DNA of 64,000 nt from Symsagittifera roscoffensis (taxonomy: Eukaryota > Xenacoelomorpha > Acoela > Convolutidae). This document shows, piece after piece, positions 18,171 through 27,308 of this stretch. Position 1 is the stretch's first letter. Every line of letters begins with the position of its first letter. The notes below the pieces were generated by a model. It made no database searches. It was not told where the DNA came from and saw only the letters and a program-made list of their open reading frames with translations. The position numbers and the translations under genes were made by a program. The DNA lies in assembly GCF_963678635.1 (NCBI RefSeq), contig NC_087068.1, positions 17,425,872-17,489,871 on the forward strand. Direction: 5' to 3'.

Positions 18171-19096
18171 TGTGACATTCGACCAGAATGGACAAAATGC
18201 AATCTCTGCAGATTTCGAATTTTTAGCAGTGAACCTTCCGAGTTAATGATTTTGAAGGATTAACGACGTTATTCGGATGATTAGCAGAACGGTGAAGGTC
18301 AGGATATTCCCGTATTTTAAAATTTTAAATTTTCGAAGTGATGACGTAACATTTCTGAGAAACGTCAGAAACGGCCATTTTGGCAAGAGAAGCTGAAAAG
18401 CAACAGAACAACATTAGTTGCGATAGCAAGAAGAACAAAAATTGTGATAGAAAAACGACAACGAATCGCGGAATTGACAGAGAACGTTCCGAGTTGCAAC
18501 TATTGTGTCGCTACAATAGTTGCAAGGCCGTTGCGAGCAACGGTGAAGGGTGGAAGACAGCCTTCCGGGTTACGGAGAAGTCAAGTTTAACGTGCTTGAT
18601 TCAGTGGATTCAAGAATCCGGAAGGGTTTCGGGACTGAGACTTTTATCCTTTTACATAAACTTTTAGCTTCCTGTCATGTCCTTATTTGAATTTAATTAA
18701 CAACTGGATTCATTTTGATAAGGATGAGAAGCTAGGAGTCTGGGGAAAGGGTTGATCCATCTTCGATGGAGATGATGATTTTTATCTACTGAACAAAAAC
18801 AATAGTAATATAGTAAATAGTAGTAACCCTGTTTTTAGGAGTGACCTCGTGGTCTGGGGATACTGAGACCCAGCCATGAGCTCACTATTTCTGCATGTAA
18901 TCTAGTTAATTTGAGTGTTTTGACCGAAGCCGAAAGCAGTAACGTTTTTGTCGACCCGATGTTAAAAAATACCACCGAAAAGTACTGGCTTGGTAGAGAC
19001 GGTGAAAAGCATATAAAGCTCTGTTTAGACGTTGCCAGTCGTCTTAGGACTTAGTTTTATTTTCCGTCGATATGTATCTTCCGGGCGAATGTTACA
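18171..19096 (+). mobile_element. Family-1 3' LTR in plus orientation (926 bp)
   Basis: It runs from TGTGACATTCG to CGAATGTTACA and is an inverted, diverged copy of 16341-17261. The preceding PPT shows that it is a 3' LTR. The plus-strand ORF at 18380-18667 lies wholly within it and is not credible as a gene. No clear target-site duplication can be paired because the 5' side is lost. Confidence 0.8.
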
Positions 19097-19493
19097 AAGA
19101 GCCCTGTTCCTGTTATGAAGAGAGCCGAAAGGAACAAGAGAGAAGGATCAAAAACAGTCGATAGGAATATGTTAGCTTAATTAGCTTAATCAATTGAAAT
19201 CCTGTTGTAGCCTGATGAGTCAATTCCCCTTGTTAATCTTTATTGGAAAAATAAATCTTTTCTTCGCTTTATTTTTTTGTAAGCATTCCCTGTACAAATC
19301 TGTAAATCTATGTTTTCTTTTTAATTAAATTGAAGTTGGTTTTAATTAAATTGAAAATTTTTTTAATTAAAATTTTTTAAATATTTAAAATTGAAGTTGG
19401 TTGAGCCCTGATGCATCATGAATTGGTTCTCGAGATTTCTCTATCTCAGACCGAATCAGTTACAAGCCTAATTTTGTAGTGGCTATGTTTTGC
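19097..19493. other. Flanking AT-rich DNA between the nested elements
   Basis: About 400 bp with short TTAATTAAATTGAAG(TT) repeats near 19320-19400 and no ORF. I see nothing else in it. It is the pre-insertion DNA on the 3' side of element 2. Confidence 0.6.
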
Positions 19494-20378
19494 TGTAACA
19501 TTCGTCTACTACAGTCACACATGAGGCTTAAGAAAAATAGGCCCTATAACCACTGGCTCAAGGGTCAGGGACACTATCTCTTGTGTTTTTCTACCTCAAG
19601 AACGGTCGGAGCCAGTTCGGTTCGCTTGTGACATGAGACTACGACCCGTTACAGCTTAAAGGCTACTACTAAAATATCCCCCCACTCTAGAATTAGAAAC
19701 GTCCCCATACTTAGGTCTCTAGATACCCAAAATACATGAACGCCGTTAAAAACCGGGTTGGAACAATCCGTTAGGTTACTTTTTATTAGACAGTGTAACT
19801 TTGATCCATTTCAGATGGATCAACCTAAAACTCGCCTTACCTCAACATAACAATTGTAAAACACACTCTAGAAATTTAAATTAAGGACTCACATGTTGAT
19901 GCGCTCAAGCACAGGAAGTAATTAAATGGGTGAGCAACTCTAGAATTAACTAAGGTAACTAGATAAATTCAATGTTTATCAGTTTGAATGGTAAGGGTAA
20001 GTTTGAACTCAAGAACGAAGTTTTATGTGGACCATTGGGACACTCAAGCTGTCCACCTTTCCGTCGAAGGTTCACTCTGGTCCAGTTCGAATAATTACTC
20101 TCTCGGGAATACTCTGTCTTCTATTTCAGATAGGACAGCTCTACTCTTGTTCACTATGATGGAAATTGCGAATAGCAATTTCCCACTCGTTTTTATCTGA
20201 CAACTTTCCCGCAATTGTTCTAAAATTGTTCTCCTTTCTTTTTCTGATTTTCAGTTATCGCGAGAAAATCGTGCATGACATGTTCCATTCGAAATTTTGA
20301 AAAATTAAATTTCACTACAAAATCAAGTGTTTTCTGCTCTTCTCAAGGTCAAACTTCCAAATATGACCGACTGGCACA
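19494..20378 (-). mobile_element. 3' LTR of element 2 (885 bp)
   Basis: On the minus strand it begins TGTGCCAGTCGG at 20378 and ends CGAATGTTACA at 19494. A minus-strand AATAAA lies at 19782-19787, directly downstream of a hairpin (TTGATCCAT...ATGGATCAA, about 19801-19823). That arrangement suggests the R/polyadenylation region. The 70-codon plus-strand ORF inside it occurs in both LTRs and is not a gene. Confidence 0.93.
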
Positions 20379-20390
20379 TACTCCCCGGAC
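20379..20390 (-). promoter_or_regulatory. 3' polypurine tract of element 2
   Basis: The minus strand reads GTCCGGGGAGTA immediately before the TGTGCC start of the 3' LTR, the position where plus-strand DNA synthesis is primed. The same 12 nt precede the family-1 LTR at 18171. Confidence 0.8.
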
Positions 20391-20807
20391 TCGAGATCGA
20401 TGTCCTCATCGCGTGCTGTCTTCTGCCAGTGAGTCCCAGAAAACCGAGTGTTGCTCAAGATACAGTGCCAGTGGTCATTTACAGAAGTTTGCAGCAGACT
20501 TAAGATTATCTACACCCCAAAATTCACGACCATTTAAAATTTTCACACTATTGCTAAACAGCAACCAAAATCTGCATTTACCTGCACCTTTGAATTTTCG
20601 CTTTTCAAGCCAATCACTTTAAAATCTCTTTTGTCCTATTCAATCAGGAAATTGTCATGCAGCATTTCGATTTATATAATAGATATAGTATATTAGTAAC
20701 AATATTTGCTTTGTTAAAATTTCTTTTTCGTGAATCCAAGTTTCACTCGGATCCACGCTCAAGCCCCCCTTCCCTCTCAAGACTCAAGATCCATCCGATT
20801 TGCCCAT
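20391..20807 (-). other. 3' non-coding interior of element 2
   Basis: About 420 bp between the TGA of the large ORF and the PPT. It is AT-rich apart from a C-rich patch near 20762-20780. No ORF on either strand is credible. Confidence 0.6.
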
Positions 20808-23800
20808 TCATCTCGTGCTCTTCGCCTTGGAGGTACTGCATCCTGAAGTGCTAGATGCGGCAAACTGTCTCAACAGTTCCTCTTCATCATCGGAACTAAT
20901 CACAATCTCCTCCCAAGCCTTCAGCTGTTCATAGGATCGCATCCATTCCCTCTGCTCCTGCAATCTCTTTGCTTGGTTGGGTAGTGCCTTCACCCTAGCT
21001 TCTCGGTTCAAGCAAAAGGAGTTGTGCAGGCTCAAGCTCACGTTCTTCGCCAGGTCTTCCTCTAGTATCGACTCCCTCGCTTTGGTATTGTCTCTAGACA
21101 TCTTACCCACTCTCTTCCATCCCGTCGTGATCGCATTACGATGGGTTAGCAGGGGTCTCTTGAAAGCTTCCGGCCCAATCTCGGCCTGGAACTGTCGATA
21201 CTCCTTTTGATGTTTTCTCATGTGATCTTTCGTTGCCCTGTACAGCCAAGACGTCAGTGTCGCCCGAAACCATGGAAAGTACCTCAAGCGACTCCATACG
21301 TGCCTGACTTCCGTCGGTATGGCGAATACTTTGCACGCAGTCTCAAACAACTCGAGTCTCCTGCTGTAGTCTATCGCGTATATTGACTCAGCCGTTGGCG
21401 TCGTCGCCTCCCGATACTTCGTTATATTCTCTTCTATCCATCTCAGAGCTAACATCGTACTCACTACTAAGAGCGTCACCTTCTGCCGGTGATCCGGTAG
21501 TCCGATCGACCGAATCTCTTCCACATCCCACACCAGGCAAAGGTTCTTGTGATCTGGATACCACACCGTTTGTGCCAAACAGTGGCATGGGCATTCCCCA
21601 TGAGAGATCTCAATGCTCCTGAGATTACGCTCCCCTGAGGCTTCCAAGAGAGGCTCAAGCTCCATCATTTTCTCGTGCATCGTGTCGTTGTCTTCCAGGT
21701 TCGGAGTACTTCCCACAGGTTTCCTGATCACGTTTTGTCTCTCGTGATCGCTTGTGTTTTCTCCTTCCAACTTCAGAAGATCTTCTCCCCAGATTTCGCT
21801 TAAGTCATCTCTCAATTCTTTTGGTACTGTCCCTTTGATTTTTCTCAACAACTTGTGCGAGTGATTCGACATCCGAGCCAACCTCACGCACTTGGGCACT
21901 GAGAAGGCCTTGTCCACCAGTATTCTCTGGCTGGACACTTCCACCATCGCCATGTGTAGCGGGTAGTGACTTCCGCACAAGTTGGCCATCATTGACCCTA
22001 TCAGCGATTTCGCGTTCAATGGCAAGCCATAAGCTTCGCTCAGGGGAAATCCCATTTCCGCCTCAAGACCAACTTTCCAGCTCCGGATGTGTTTTTGAGT
22101 CACCTGCAACACCCCGGGCCATGATTCTACGCTCAACGCCGTCACTAAATGATGTTCAGACTCCAGTCTCTCCAGTGCCTGCAGACCACACATTCTCGAG
22201 AAGAATCCGAGAGCTGTCGCTATATTCACCGTGGTTCTCGCGTAACATTCCGCTATTATTTGCACTTCACTTTTCTCCCTTTCTGTGATGTCTTCGAACC
22301 AAGTGACCAGGTCTTCTTTTTGAAACGACAGTATTCTGACGCATGACCGTCCATCGCAGATGTGCTCTCCGTTCCCACACGTCGAATCCAGACAGCTACC
22401 AGGCTCCAATTTCTTTGCTGACCCGGGGTCGCTCGTCCTTTCGCTTGGCTCTTGCATCTGGGGTGTGATTAGCTTATGTAGCACACTCAACTTCGCCAGA
22501 TCTTCATCTTCCGTTGGTGCTAACCTCACTCGCTCGGTGGTTTCCTCGATTAGACTCGCATGGGGATGTGGACACCAGGAGGGTCTTAGTAGCTTCCATA
22601 TCACTCCCAAGTTCGTGGTTAACAAGCCATCTCCACCGCCCATGTTCACTTCAACTCTCTTGTTTGAGCGCGGTATGCTCATCACCTCTGGTGTTTTCTC
22701 AAGAATCAGGCCCAGGCTCGGCCCCTCTTTCTCCACCGCGTCTATCTCCATTATCCTTTCTGTCCAAAACTTCAGTAGCTCCGCTACCTCATGGTTTCTG
22801 TGGGCTCCTCCAGCTTCCGAGTCTAAGAAGGGATTGTAGGCTATTCCCATCACTCCAGACACATATTGGTATTCCCCCTTCTCACTGAGTCTCGAGTACT
22901 GTTCTGACGAGGCCAGGTTACGGTGAACATCATGTTCTTCCTCGAACTTCTTATTAGAGAACCTCCGTACCTCGTCCAGCTTTCGATGGTTCTCTAAGGA
23001 TAGTCTGGAACCATCTTCTTTCTCTATTCCTGTACTCTGATATACGTTCAAGATGATCGTTGAGACTCTTCTCTCCATGGTCTTACTTCCACTTGCTCTC
23101 TGGTGGCATGCCAGGATGGTGCTATCAGACATCATTGACATTGTCCATCTCAAGAAACATGTGGCATCTTTTCTCCTAGCCAGGCTCAAGCCTGAATTGT
23201 CCCTGGCCACGTGTTGCATCAGTGCCTGATACACCTCTAGCTTCTTGCTTCCCAACTTCAGCCTGTCATACGAGGTCAATGTCTCCAACTCTATTCCCAC
23301 CAGACTCCAGGTGAACATTAATTGTCCCGCAGTTCTAACGAAGGGATTCGCCATTAGTGGCGGTGCTGATGAGGATGTTCTCATCGCCTCTTCAAAATGA
23401 TCCTTCAACAAACTCTGCCAGGACCTCTTCAGATGACTTGCCATCTCTATCTTATTAACCTCGGCTTTTTGCTGGGTGGCCCAATTGCGTCGCCTGCGAG
23501 CTATTCCACTGTCCAACTTCTTCAAGCAGTCCTCCATTTCCTTCAATGTTTCGAGGGCCACCCACCACGTCCGGGAAGTGTTCCTCGTCTTGTTCCTCTC
23601 CAATGGATCACTCGTCACTTGTTTGCCCATGTCCTGATGTGCCTTCGAGATCCATTCTTTGCCGATCTCCACTTCCCCTACCTGTCCGTTCGTTGAACCT
23701 CTCTTCACGTTTACCTTCTGAGGCTTGAAGTCTTCTTCTGACGTAGAACTGGTGGAAACCTCTATTTCCTTTTCTACTTCAAGTGGTTTCCTGAGCTCCG

Positions 23801-26800
23801 AGCTGTTCTTGTATGCCGCCGTCTTGCATCGGGCCAAAACGATGGGCGCCGTCTCTCTCAAGTTCCCTTCCGAAACAGCATCCACTGAAGGACTACCCCA
23901 TCCTTCCACTTCTCTCTTCCTCTTGCGAGTCTTCACATCTCTGCTCGAGGGTGTTGTGGCTATCATCATTGATTCGACCTCTCCATCCACTCCTTCCAAC
24001 TCTTGCCTCCCCCCTGCTCGAGCCTTAAGGATATTAGTACTTTTAATCATATTACTAGTCCCAACCTTATCCCTTTTTATATCATCAACCATTTTATCCA
24101 CAGTTTTTTGTTTCAGAGTAGAGCTGTCCTCACATTTCTCTTTTCTAGTCTTCGATCGTGCGTTCCTCAGCTCCACTAGCTTGTTCAGCAGCTCTTTTCT
24201 TGCTTTCTCATCCAGGCCCGTTCCTATCAGGAGCGGTTCCCCGAATCTCACTACTGCGTCCCACAGTTCCTTCTTGAACTTGTCCAGCGTCGTCTCGCTG
24301 CCCACTTCTCGATTGAATTCCTCCAGGAACTCCTGCCAAGCGTCATCCTCGAGAGATCCCAAGAATATGTCCCTGTTCCCTTCGAACGTGTTCTTCCCCC
24401 TTTCCTCCGAGCTCAAGAGTAACATCCCCATATTGAAGGTCTCACCTGCCAATGGCAACTCTAGGTTCTTCCGCGGAGACGGAATCAGGGGTGGTGTGGC
24501 AGTATCTGCCCAATTCTCCTCGCTCAAATCTTTCAACAGCTCTTGAGTGGTGAGCTCCTCCCCTGATGGCCCTGGTTCAGGCGTATTCCCCACTTCCATG
24601 TCTTCACCAGCTTCACTGAGAGTTTCATCCATACTCTCTTCTTCTGACTCATGTCTCCTTCTCTCGAGAATTTTCTTAAATCGGTCCTCGACGGGTCCGC
24701 TCCTCTTGTCTCCAGGTGTGTCCACGGACAGTGGTGATGGTGTCGCGGGATCCAGCTTTTTGTATTCCGTCAGTGCTACGTGCAGTTGACCTGCTGCATC
24801 TAGTTCTGTTCCTTCCTGTCTTATTTCCACCTGTTCCAAGCCATAGGGCGCCTTATATTTTCTCGTGGCAAATTTCATGTCGTCCACCAGTGCGACGTGT
24901 CCCTCCATCACGATCATCCTGCCATCATCCCATATGGGTAGCATATTCTCAAGTCCTTCCTTCTCAAGAGTCCTCAAGACTTTCCGCACCTCATATCCAG
25001 GGGGCTGCGAACCTCTACTCTTTTTCGCTTGCGTCGTCCACGAATTTACCTTCATCTCGCTGGTGTGGAAGTAGACTGCCGCCGTGTAGCCGATGAACAG
25101 GGGATCCCAGCCATCCGTGAAATGCCTCTGCGTTTCCTCCGTCATCATCTTCGCCATTATGGAGGGAACCACCAAGGGACTATTCATTCCCAAGGTCATC
25201 CTCCTGACTGTCGGGAACTCAGGCATGGTGGCTGGTAGGATTTCTTTCTCCATTATGGCCTCCAGCTCCCTCTTAACTAGCGCAAAGCACTCCTTCCAGG
25301 CGGGGATTCTCAAGACTTCTCGTCCATTGGCCGTCAATGGGTTTAGGTTCCAAAACTTTGGATACATTTCAATGGGGCCCTCTCGCTTGCCTCCCATTCT
25401 ACATTGCATTTGTCCCCTGAAGTTGCACACCATCATCTCGGCATCTTTCACTTTTCCGAAGAGTACCGTGTTGCTCATACGCGCCCTGAGCACCTCCTGC
25501 TGACACCAATTCAGCGCTGTACCATCCAGTACGCTGATGAGACTCAAGTGCGTCACCGAGTGACGATACGTTATCACCAGGGGATCTGGAAACGCGTACG
25601 TCACTGCTGGACCATAGATGCAGGTCACCACCTCCTCTAGACCCCGGATTATCCCCATTGGGTCCGACCTCATTGCCAGGCACAGGTCCGTCAACAGAGG
25701 CATCCCTCTGTTCGCCTTCTCCCATTCTTCTCTCGAGGTTGGGTTCTCATCTTCACCCGTCATGTATCGATTCTGCATCATGAGGTATTGCACCAGCAGT
25801 GTCTTCAACCCTGCGGCACACTTGTAGGAGCTGGTTTCAGTGCTCGTGTGGACTCTCCCCATAGACAGAGGTTCTCCATATTCCATTAACCGATGAAACG
25901 ACACCAATTCCCCATGGGTCAAGAGTATTAGTGCCAGATACCCATCAACTCGAAGTGTCTCCACTCCTCGACTAAACATGTATGCTGGGCCCATGTTGAA
26001 CAAGTATCTGGGGTAAACCAAATACAGAGCCAAGAGCAGGCTGATGGACATGCCCAGTATCTCCTGTACGAAGGCTCCGAAGATAGTCGCCGTGGTGCCG
26101 AACACTCCTGCCAAGAATTCTCTCTCCCAGCAAGGACTCAAGAACTTGAGAATCTCGTAATCTCTCCTAGTCTTCAATTCGCCGTTGGCGTGCTCTCTCC
26201 AAAATCCTCCAATCGTCACTTCATTGGCGGCCGAGACAAATCTAACCACCGTCATGTCTCTCGTTTCCGCTAGCTCCAGTTGCTTCTCTAGAAAACTCCA
26301 GATTTGTTTCACGAGGAGTGGTGCTTCCTCCCTCGTTTTATTCGTGACGTTCTCCAGCCTTGGTGTCAGGAATGGCCACCAGCCATTCTCTTGAGTCAAG
26401 CGATATTTCATCGATTCTAACTGTTTCTCCGTCTCGACCACATTTCTTCTCTCGTTGCTGGGACCTCTAGTCCTGCTGGTGGAATTTGCGACTTTCACAT
26501 CCATACTCCGGAACCACAGGCTGGCCGTCGACTGGTTTATCGCCGGGTGGTCGTCCCCGATGACTGGGCTGAACTTGAGTTGTCTAGCAAAGTTCGATAT
26601 CTCTAGCAAGAGTACCTCATCCAATACAATCAGGACGTCGGCCAGTCCGTAAAAGCCCCTCAGTGCATGAGATATGTCAGCCCATGCCGCCGGCAATTCT
26701 GATTTGTAAAGCCTCAAGTTCAATGGCTCCAGCTCTCGATTGGGGGCTGCCATCAGAATCCGCCATTCACTCCCTTCTGCTATCAGGATCAAGACCGCGT

Positions 26801-27308
26801 ACACGAATTGTAGGGCGGGTGGCATACTTGCGTATCCCGGGGATGTGGTAAACACCACCTTCGTCTTGGACCCAAATCTCGAGGCTACGTTCTCTTGTAC
26901 CTCATTCATCGCCGCAAATAACGCCTGAATAGCCTCCCATATCTTCTTTGATGTCGGAATTTCATCCCCCTTTAGTTGCTCAAGAAGTCCCATCGCGTGC
27001 AGGTGATCATTCATCCCTGCAAACAATAGCAGTTCAGGTTCACAGGGCATCTCCGACTTTATTGCTACCACTAGAGTCAACATCTGATTCAATTCGGCTC
27101 CTGGCAAGGAGTATACCAGAGTCTCCGGCCAGAACAACTTGGGAGACGTTCCTTCGAAGTCCGATCCCGCCACAATGACTACTCTTGCCGCAGCTGGATC
27201 TGTTCTATCGTAAACTGCCAGAGTTTTGGCCAGTTGGGTGCCACCACAGGGCTTCCCGTACCTGGGATCTTCCGCCAATTTCGAGCCTTCGTAAGCGGCG
27301 TCTGGCAA
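20808..27308 (-). CDS. Large ORF of element 2: degenerate SGNH-like domain followed by a ~1900-residue protein of unknown function
   Basis: 2166 codons are open from a TTG at 27308. The frame is open upstream to 27449 but has no ATG, so it is probably reached by a -1 shift from the SGNH ORF, with which it overlaps by 130 bp. Residues ~40-280 match the second region of element 1's fused ORF: FAGMNDHLH resembles SGNH block III and a late GDDH resembles block V, but GDSL is replaced by GSDF, so this domain is probably inactive. One hydrophobic stretch near residues 395-425 could span a membrane. Residues ~870-1000 are acidic and disordered. A Cys-rich patch (CLDSTCGNGEHICDGRSC) lies around 1630, and the C-terminus is charged, ending in an acidic DDEEE stretch. 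I recognise no polymerase, envelope or helicase motif. Its length and intact frame in a young element imply selection. Confidence 0.8.
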   Translation of the reverse strand: MPDAAYEGSKLAEDPRYGKPCGGTQLAKTLAVYDRTDPAAARVVIVAGSDFEGTSPKLFWPETLVYSLPGAELNQMLTLVVAIKSEMPCEPELLLFAGMNDHLHAMGLLEQLKGDEIPTSKKIWEAIQALFAAMNEVQENVASRFGSKTKVVFTTSPGYASMPPALQFVYAVLILIAEGSEWRILMAAPNRELEPLNLRLYKSELPAAWADISHALRGFYGLADVLIVLDEVLLLEISNFARQLKFSPVIGDDHPAINQSTASLWFRSMDVKVANSTSRTRGPSNERRNVVETEKQLESMKYRLTQENGWWPFLTPRLENVTNKTREEAPLLVKQIWSFLEKQLELAETRDMTVVRFVSAANEVTIGGFWREHANGELKTRRDYEILKFLSPCWEREFLAGVFGTTATIFGAFVQEILGMSISLLLALYLVYPRYLFNMGPAYMFSRGVETLRVDGYLALILLTHGELVSFHRLMEYGEPLSMGRVHTSTETSSYKCAAGLKTLLVQYLMMQNRYMTGEDENPTSREEWEKANRGMPLLTDLCLAMRSDPMGIIRGLEEVVTCIYGPAVTYAFPDPLVITYRHSVTHLSLISVLDGTALNWCQQEVLRARMSNTVLFGKVKDAEMMVCNFRGQMQCRMGGKREGPIEMYPKFWNLNPLTANGREVLRIPAWKECFALVKRELEAIMEKEILPATMPEFPTVRRMTLGMNSPLVVPSIMAKMMTEETQRHFTDGWDPLFIGYTAAVYFHTSEMKVNSWTTQAKKSRGSQPPGYEVRKVLRTLEKEGLENMLPIWDDGRMIVMEGHVALVDDMKFATRKYKAPYGLEQVEIRQEGTELDAAGQLHVALTEYKKLDPATPSPLSVDTPGDKRSGPVEDRFKKILERRRHESEEESMDETLSEAGEDMEVGNTPEPGPSGEELTTQELLKDLSEENWADTATPPLIPSPRKNLELPLAGETFNMGMLLLSSEERGKNTFEGNRDIFLGSLEDDAWQEFLEEFNREVGSETTLDKFKKELWDAVVRFGEPLLIGTGLDEKARKELLNKLVELRNARSKTRKEKCEDSSTLKQKTVDKMVDDIKRDKVGTSNMIKSTNILKARAGGRQELEGVDGEVESMMIATTPSSRDVKTRKRKREVEGWGSPSVDAVSEGNLRETAPIVLARCKTAAYKNSSELRKPLEVEKEIEVSTSSTSEEDFKPQKVNVKRGSTNGQVGEVEIGKEWISKAHQDMGKQVTSDPLERNKTRNTSRTWWVALETLKEMEDCLKKLDSGIARRRRNWATQQKAEVNKIEMASHLKRSWQSLLKDHFEEAMRTSSSAPPLMANPFVRTAGQLMFTWSLVGIELETLTSYDRLKLGSKKLEVYQALMQHVARDNSGLSLARRKDATCFLRWTMSMMSDSTILACHQRASGSKTMERRVSTIILNVYQSTGIEKEDGSRLSLENHRKLDEVRRFSNKKFEEEHDVHRNLASSEQYSRLSEKGEYQYVSGVMGIAYNPFLDSEAGGAHRNHEVAELLKFWTERIMEIDAVEKEGPSLGLILEKTPEVMSIPRSNKRVEVNMGGGDGLLTTNLGVIWKLLRPSWCPHPHASLIEETTERVRLAPTEDEDLAKLSVLHKLITPQMQEPSERTSDPGSAKKLEPGSCLDSTCGNGEHICDGRSCVRILSFQKEDLVTWFEDITEREKSEVQIIAECYARTTVNIATALGFFSRMCGLQALERLESEHHLVTALSVESWPGVLQVTQKHIRSWKVGLEAEMGFPLSEAYGLPLNAKSLIGSMMANLCGSHYPLHMAMVEVSSQRILVDKAFSVPKCVRLARMSNHSHKLLRKIKGTVPKELRDDLSEIWGEDLLKLEGENTSDHERQNVIRKPVGSTPNLEDNDTMHEKMMELEPLLEASGERNLRSIEISHGECPCHCLAQTVWYPDHKNLCLVWDVEEIRSIGLPDHRQKVTLLVVSTMLALRWIEENITKYREATTPTAESIYAIDYSRRLELFETACKVFAIPTEVRHVWSRLRYFPWFRATLTSWLYRATKDHMRKHQKEYRQFQAEIGPEAFKRPLLTHRNAITTGWKRVGKMSRDNTKARESILEEDLAKNVSLSLHNSFCLNREARVKALPNQAKRLQEQREWMRSYEQLKAWEEIVISSDDEEELLRQFAASSTSGCSTSKAKSTR

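Noticed and set aside
16341..19096. Foldback or terminal-inverted DNA transposon with ~920-bp arms
   Set aside because: Each arm is a complete LTR: one is followed by a PBS, the other preceded by a PPT, so two opposed LTRs explain it.
19988..20200. 70-codon ORF in the LTR (also at 41961-42173)
   Set aside because: Identical because the LTRs are identical. It is antisense to the element and has no protein features.
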